The notes under the pieces are model-generated. The model had not been told where the DNA came from. It worked only from the letters and a program-made list of their open reading frames with translations, and searched no databases. Shown piece by piece: positions 59,401 through 64,000 of a stretch of 64,000 nt of DNA; within the stretch, counting starts at the first letter, position 1; the number at the start of each line of letters is the position of its first letter. This DNA comes from Lepisosteus oculatus. Taxonomy: Eukaryota > Chordata > Actinopteri > Semionotiformes > Lepisosteidae. The position numbers and the translations under genes were made by a program. The stretch is taken from the NCBI RefSeq assembly GCF_040954835.1, contig NC_090708.1, positions 28,966,001 through 29,030,000 on the forward strand, written 5' to 3'.

Positions 59401-62400
59401 ATCATTAACAGTGGTAACCTATCCTAGTCATGGGAATCAGGCCAGTTCTACAAGGAGCTTAGGTGGTAAAAGTTAGTTTTCTAAAAAAATATAGAATTAA
59501 CAATTATTTAGTATTATGTACCTATTCAATGAGGAATTTACATCTGTTTTCACTTTTTAACTTCTGTACCACAGAGAGAGATCTGACAGCTCCCATCTAG
59601 CCAATTAGTTATTTATTTCTAGCTTGAAATGTCCTCCAGCACTCTACAGGCAGTTCAGCCCTGAAAGGAAGAATGACTGCAGTTCAGACAGAAACTATGA
59701 AATAAGGGGTAACTGTTTCTCTAGGAGCCAGGAGATCCCTGGCCAAATCATCTCCATGTCCTTGGAGGGACTAAGCAGATTTGAAAAGAATCGCTTGAGG
59801 AAGGCAGTCACAGATACTGATACGATCTAGACTCATCCTGATTTCAACTCTTAACAGGTAAGAAAAAAAAAATATCTAGGTAAGGAGAGCAAACACTCAG
59901 CCCTGGAGGACAAGAATGTTTTTCTTTTCACTTCACATGTTAATTATCATTATCAAAGAAAAACAACTGGACCTTCTGTGCTTAACCGAAACATGGCACA
60001 AACAAAACGATGGACTCCTGTTCAACCAACTAGTTCCTCCTGGATATGGTTTCTTTGACCTTCCGCGTCTTTCAGGCAGAGGCGGGGGCATCATTGTTAT
60101 TTACAACCTTTTTTACAGTCTAAGTCCTATAGCTATACCTCCTCCCTCTTCTTTTGAGTGTCTTGTTTTAAATGTTTCTATCCCCCAATCTACTATTATT
60201 GCCACAGTTTACAGACCACCCAAACCCAGTGGAGTCTTCTTAGGTGAGTTTGGTGATTTTCTCTCATTCTTATCCCTTAAATTTAAAAGGATCCTTATTC
60301 TAGGGGACTTTAATATACACATTGATTCAACCTCTTCCAGTCTGGCTAAAGACTTCCTTTCTCTTTTGGGATGCTTTGACCTTGCTCAGTTTGTTTGTAC
60401 CCCTACACATAACAAAGGACACACCTTAGATCTAATTATTGCAAATGACTCCTTTGTCTCCCACTGCTCCCCCCTTGATCTAGGCCTCTCTGACCACTTA
60501 GCCATTCTCTTCAATCTGGAATTACCTGTTTCTAACACTTCCCCCTCACGCTCTGTAAATTTCCGCAACTGGCGATCAATCCAAGGTTTGCAAATTCTGT
60601 TCTGTCCTCCTTATCCTGTTTCTCTTCCTCTGACCCTCTAGAGGACAAAATACAGTTACTTGACAATGCTCTTTTATCTACCCTCGACACCTTTGCTCCT
60701 TTAAAAACTCGAACCATCTCCTTCTCTCGCCCTGCCCCCTGGTACAATGACCATCTGCGTTTCATGAAGGCAGCCTCTCGCAAACTTGAGCGTAGGTGGC
60801 GTCTTTCCGGCCTAAATGTACATTATCAGGCCTGGAGAGATTACTTATCTGATTATAAGGTTACTATAGAGTCTGCTAGATCCACCTACTTCTCTCACAT
60901 CATTGAAAATCACCAAAACAATCCCAGACATCTTTTCTCCACCATCAACAGACTGCTCAAGCCAAACTGCCCCACCACATTACCTGCCTCATCACAACTT
61001 TGCAACACATTCTTAGATTTCTTTAGTTCTAAGATTGACAACATCCGGCATCACATTCTCTCCACTACGGATATAATTTCCACACCTCCTCCCTCCTCAT
61101 CCAACTTCTCTGGTTCCCGTCTCTCCAGCTTCTCTCTTCTTGACTCAGCATCCCTAAACAAACTAGTTACGCGCATGAAACCCACCACATCTATTTTAGA
61201 TCCCATTCCCACCACTTTATTCCAGTCCTGTTTCTCTTCTCTCTGTCCCATTGTCCTCAATATAATACATGAATCCTTGAGCACCGGCATTGTACCAACG
61301 GTCCTCAAAACTGCTGCTATTACCCCAGTGCCAAAGAAGCCTAACATGGCTCTCGACAATCTTAACAACTTTCGCCCCATCTCCAACTTACCCTTTCTCT
61401 CTAAAATTCTAGAACGTGCTGTCACACTTCAGTTACATAACCACCTCATGACAAACAACCTTTTCGAACCCCTCCAATCTGGCTTCCGTCAACTTCACAG
61501 CACAGAAACCGCCCTAGTCAAAGTCACCAACGATCTCCTAATAGCTTCTGATTCTGGTTCTCTTTCCATACTCATCCTTCTTGATCTCAGTGCTGCCTTT
61601 GACACTGTTGACCATATCTTGCTTTCTCGTCTCGAGACTGTGTTTGGAGTCTCTGACACTGCCCTCAAATGGTTTAAGTCTTACCTCACTGATCGCTGTC
61701 ACTTTGTCTCTCTCAATGGGTACAGGTCTGAAATTGGTCTTGTCAAGTCTGGTGTCCCTCAGGGCTCAATACTGGGCCCCTCGCTCTTCAGCATTTACAT
61801 GTTCCCACTTGGTCAGCTTTTAAGATCACATGGCCTCAGCTTTCATTTTTACGCTGACGATACTCAAATATACATCCATACCAAACCCGACACTGATGTG
61901 GCTGTCTCTATTCTATCTAATTGCATCTCTGACATAAAAATTTGGATGACTCAAAACTTCCTTCATCTTAACTGTGACAAGACTGAAGTCATGCTTATTG
62001 GTACCCCCCATCAACTTCGTAAAGCCAGTCCTGTAACCCTGTCTGTAGATGGCTCTGTACTTGAGCTCCAATCAAAATTGAAAAACCTTGGGGTTATATT
62101 CGATTCTGGCTTAACATTCGACCCACATGTACAGCATACTGTCAAAACATCTTTTTTTCACCTTAGAAATATCGCAAGACTACGCCCTATGCTATCATTA
62201 ACTGTGGCTGAAAAGCTGATCAACATATTTGTATTCTCTCGAATTGACTACTGCAATGCTCTGCTCCCTGGGGTATCTAAATCTACTCTGAACAAGCTGC
62301 AGTATGTCCAAAATTCAGCAGCCAGAATCCTGACCAGGTCTAGTGCAAGTGTTCACATTACTCCTATCCTGGAGTCCTTGCACTGGCTTCCGGTCAAATT

Positions 62401-63771
62401 CCGCGTAGACTTTAAAATCCTCATGCTCACCTACAAGGCTTTACATGGCTTGGCACCTCAATACCTGTCTGAACTTTTATCGCCCTACTCCCCACCTCGC
62501 AACCTCCGATCTTCAAATTCTGCCCTCCTTACTGTCCCCCAAGCCCGTCTACATTGTATGGGCGACAGGGCCTTCTCCTGCTATGCCCCCAAGCTCTGGA
62601 ACTCTTTGCCCAAGGATATTAGAGAGTCACCTTCTCTAAACTCCTTCAAATCCAGACTCAAAACCCTCCTTTTCAGAAAAGCCTTTACTTAACTGGTTCC
62701 ATTCTTCACCCCTCTGCTCTTCTTAATACCATCTTCCACGGTCTCCTCTATTGTTATTGTTGTATTGTTGTAATTATAATTGTGTCCTGTCTTGTGAAAT
62801 TTTCTTATTTATTGTTGTAGTCTTCTTATTTATTGTTATTGTCATCCTGTAAAGCGCTTTGAGAAGCCACCTTTAAAGGCGCTATATAAAATAAAGTTTA
62901 TTATTATTATTATTATAATTGCTTAATTAAATAAGGGCTTTGAGTGGAGTGTCCAGAAAAGCGCTATATAAGCGTAAGCAATTATTATTATTAAATGCAT
63001 TATTAGATTAATTAGACAAGTTGACACATTTCTTTTTTGTTCAAAGGCTGGGGTATAGGGAAGCCTATAAAATCTGCTAGGAAGTGGTCCTAGAGGACTG
63101 GAGTTGGGCTCCCCCGATTCAGAGCCTGGAGATTTCTTGTCTGCATAACCTTTGGAGCCCCACATTCAACCATTGGAAGCCTGTCATTCAGTCATTAGCC
63201 TACAAACATTACTGCAGGCACTCTAATATTAGTGATGATTAGTGGAGACAATTGCCATAGGAGCTGTGACTAATTATACAATTAGAAACTAAATATGGTG
63301 AAATCATCGCTGTAAATCAACAAAAAGTGTAAAGACAATTTAAAAAAATGGACTTGAGGGAGTTATTAGATTTCATAACTAATAAATCTATCAGTTACAT
63401 CATTTATGCAAAAAAGGTGGGTTAACTGTTATGTTGCGCACAGCGTCTGTTTGGGGTTTACGATGCTGCTGCGCTTTGGGTTTAGGGGGTTACTGCTTTA
63501 CAGTACTTGGCGGGTTTTGTGCAATTCTGTGTCAGTTGCGAGTTATACACAATAAAGAGCAGATGTATGTGAAACCTGCCCGCCTCAGTCCCTGGTTTTC
63601 TGCGGTGTAACATTAATATGTGCTGCCTGCTGTTTCGCTAACAGGACTGCACCGTTCACGTTAGCAGATTGCCTGAGTTTCCACCCACCTCCGCCTCACT
63701 GAAGGTCCGTGGGCTGGCAAAGAACTGGTAACACTTGCCATCAATGACCTGTCCCTGGCACCGCTCTGACT
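56456..63771 (-). CDS. C-type lectin domain protein (4 exons seen, 5' end uncertain)
   Basis: Minus-strand coding exons 63771-63689, 58448-58302, 57154-57046 and 56529-56456 splice in phase through GT-AG introns to a TGA at 56458-56456. They encode one CTLD of about 137 residues: CQGQVIDGKCYQFF, PRTFSEAE, CRELFPGGHLASVTS, WLGAF, VWTDDSAWDYTAWLPGQPH, KENCLEM, and RRAFICSY. Spacing of the cysteines and the WLGA and W..G..WDYT motifs is typical. The ending resembles PRG2/PRG3-like and fish secreted lectins, but no orthologue is assigned. The usual EPN/QPD sugar-binding triplet is QPH and the WND motif is absent (WSVVDC), so calcium-dependent sugar binding is doubtful. The start is either in an exon beyond 64000 or the in-frame ATG at 63841, which would supply a hydrophobic leader and give a 160-residue protein. 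Intron 1 carries an L2 element and a possible solo LTR. Confidence 0.88.
56680..56845 (-). mobile_element. Decayed tRNA-derived SINE in lectin intron 3
   Basis: AGGGGAAACCCACGTGAACA, CAGGGAGAACATACAAATAG and GCTACAATGCTACCCACTG are the complement of the SINE body at 8405-8690. It is preceded by a GGAGTCCCCAATTCTACTCC-type flank common in fish repeats. Confidence 0.55.
58018..58080 (+). mobile_element. tRNA-like SINE head relic
   Basis: TGGTTAGGGCTCTGGACTCC looks like an A box and GAGTTCAAATCCTC like a B box with about the right spacing. No clear body follows and the cloverleaf does not close convincingly, so it is probably a SINE remnant and not a tRNA gene. Confidence 0.4.
58481..58790. repeat. 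Degenerate minisatellite in lectin intron 1
   Basis: Short units of roughly 20 bp around ATAGACNCACAGATTCNCAG recur throughout. A higher-order copy is also visible: GACAGAAACACAAACTCTCA at 58551 recurs at 58717 (offset 166 bp), each followed by CATATAGACAATNAAACT. Confidence 0.7.
59916..60641 (+). pseudogene. L2 apurinic-like endonuclease domain (frameshifted from RT)
   Basis: Motifs of the APE-type endonuclease appear in order: LCLTETWHKQ (catalytic E), YRPPKPS, ILGDFNIHID (catalytic D and N), HTLDLII, and LSDHLAILF (catalytic DH). The frame fails just after FRNWRSI (about 60580). The continuation (APLKTRT, PAPWYNDHLR) is in the frame of the downstream RT, so a small indel separates the two halves. 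Confidence 0.88.
60764..62692 (+). pseudogene. L2 reverse transcriptase domain (642 codons open)
   Basis: A long open frame with RT motifs in order: FRPISNLPFLSKILERAV, EPLQSGFRQLHSTETAL, ILLDLSAAFDTVDH (first catalytic D), GVPQGSILGPSLF, FHFYADDTQIY (catalytic YADD), and the C-terminal thumb and tail with LGVIFDSGLTF, SRIDYCNALLPG, QNSAARILT, LHWLPVKFRVDFKILMLTYK, APKLWNSLPKDIR. This is the L2 clade by order and wording of motifs. It has no internal stop, but the upstream frameshift and 5' truncation make the copy inactive. Confidence 0.92.
62930..62998 (+). mobile_element. 5S-SINE tail abutting the L2 3' end
   Basis: GGGCTTTGAGTGGAGTGTCC, AGAAAAGCGCTATATAAGCG and TAAGCAATTATTATTATT follow directly after the L2 tail. 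Only the last 70 bases of the SINE are present. Confidence 0.7.
63427..63612 (+). mobile_element. Possible solo LTR
   Basis: A 186-bp segment beginning TGTTATGTTGCGC and ending GGTGTAACA (TGTTA..TAACA inverted termini), containing AATAAA at 63551-63556. It is flanked by TTAAC and TTAAT, a near-match 5-bp target-site duplication. No internal retroelement coding sequence is present. Only one copy is visible in the window, so the call is tentative. Confidence 0.4.
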
Positions 63772-64000
63772 CTGTGGGTAACAGAGAAAGTAAGAAAGAT
63801 GAGAAAGAAAGGGAGAGACAGAGAAAGAAGGTTCCATTCATAAAACATTTCCATTTATTGTCTTTTGCTTTACTATTTAGAAAACAAAGGCTTCAAATTT
63901 GGGAGATTCATTTAAATATTTCAGGACAACAGCTACTAGTATAGTAAGAGTTACTTGAGGAAGTTCAAATGCTTTTATTTTGTTTTTTTAACACTATTTA

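Larger units (their letters stand above)
59908..62920 (+). mobile_element. L2-clade LINE, 5'-truncated, nearly intact
   Basis: Endonuclease and reverse-transcriptase coding regions (separate entries) are followed by a 3' UTR ending in AAAGCGCTTTGAGAAGCCAC, TTTAAAGGCGCTATATAAAA and an ATT repeat. The 5' end is cut just inside the endonuclease, so the expected N-x-R-S start is missing. Inserted in intron 1 of the lectin gene, antisense to it. No target-site duplication was found. Confidence 0.9.

Overview
The window is vertebrate genomic DNA, most likely from a ray-finned fish. Three conserved vertebrate genes are recognisable by exon: the 3' end of RUNX1, a complete DONSON and a complete SON. 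A small secreted-type C-type lectin gene follows. Introns are several kilobases long. The repeats include L2 and CR1 LINEs, tRNA- and 5S-derived SINEs, hAT and Tc1 transposons and a possible solo LTR. This mix suggests a fish with a moderately repeat-rich genome, perhaps a non-teleost such as a gar or bowfin, but the species is an inference.

Layout. 1-3300: end of the last RUNX1 intron (minisatellite, SINE, CR1 tail), the RUNX1 terminal exon ending in VWRPY, and its 3' UTR (+ strand). 3300-6900: intergenic DNA with an L2-like tail and a 5S-derived relic. 6970-15820: DONSON (+), promoter with CRE-like and E2F-like sites, ten coding exons (619 codons), poly(A) signal at 15815. 15820-17339: gap between convergent genes. 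17339-45250: SON (-), 14 coding exons (2258 codons). One 4.8 kb exon carries two RS-rich blocks separated by about 22 copies of an 18-residue repeat. 46300-51830: a nest of repeats containing a 3.1 kb tandem duplication, in which one copy holds a young Tc1 transposon and the other keeps the empty target site. 51830-56455: intergenic DNA with CR1 and SINE fragments. 56456-63771 or 63841: C-type lectin gene (-), with a 2.8 kb L2 retrotransposon and a possible solo LTR in its largest intron.

How the genes relate. DONSON (replisome assembly and fork protection) and SON (nuclear-speckle splicing cofactor) are tail-to-tail neighbours, as in mammals. They are ancient neighbours and not an operon. 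RUNX1 (haematopoietic transcription factor) lies directly upstream of DONSON, whereas in human it is on the same chromosome but far away. I saw no sign of a microbial-type system, CRISPR array or other gene cluster. The most unusual items are the SON protein architecture, two predicted GC-AG introns in SON, and the duplicated Tc1 landing site. Exon coordinates were derived by hand from splice signals, reading phase and family resemblance. The summed coding lengths of DONSON (1860) and SON (6777) are both multiples of three with no internal stop seen.
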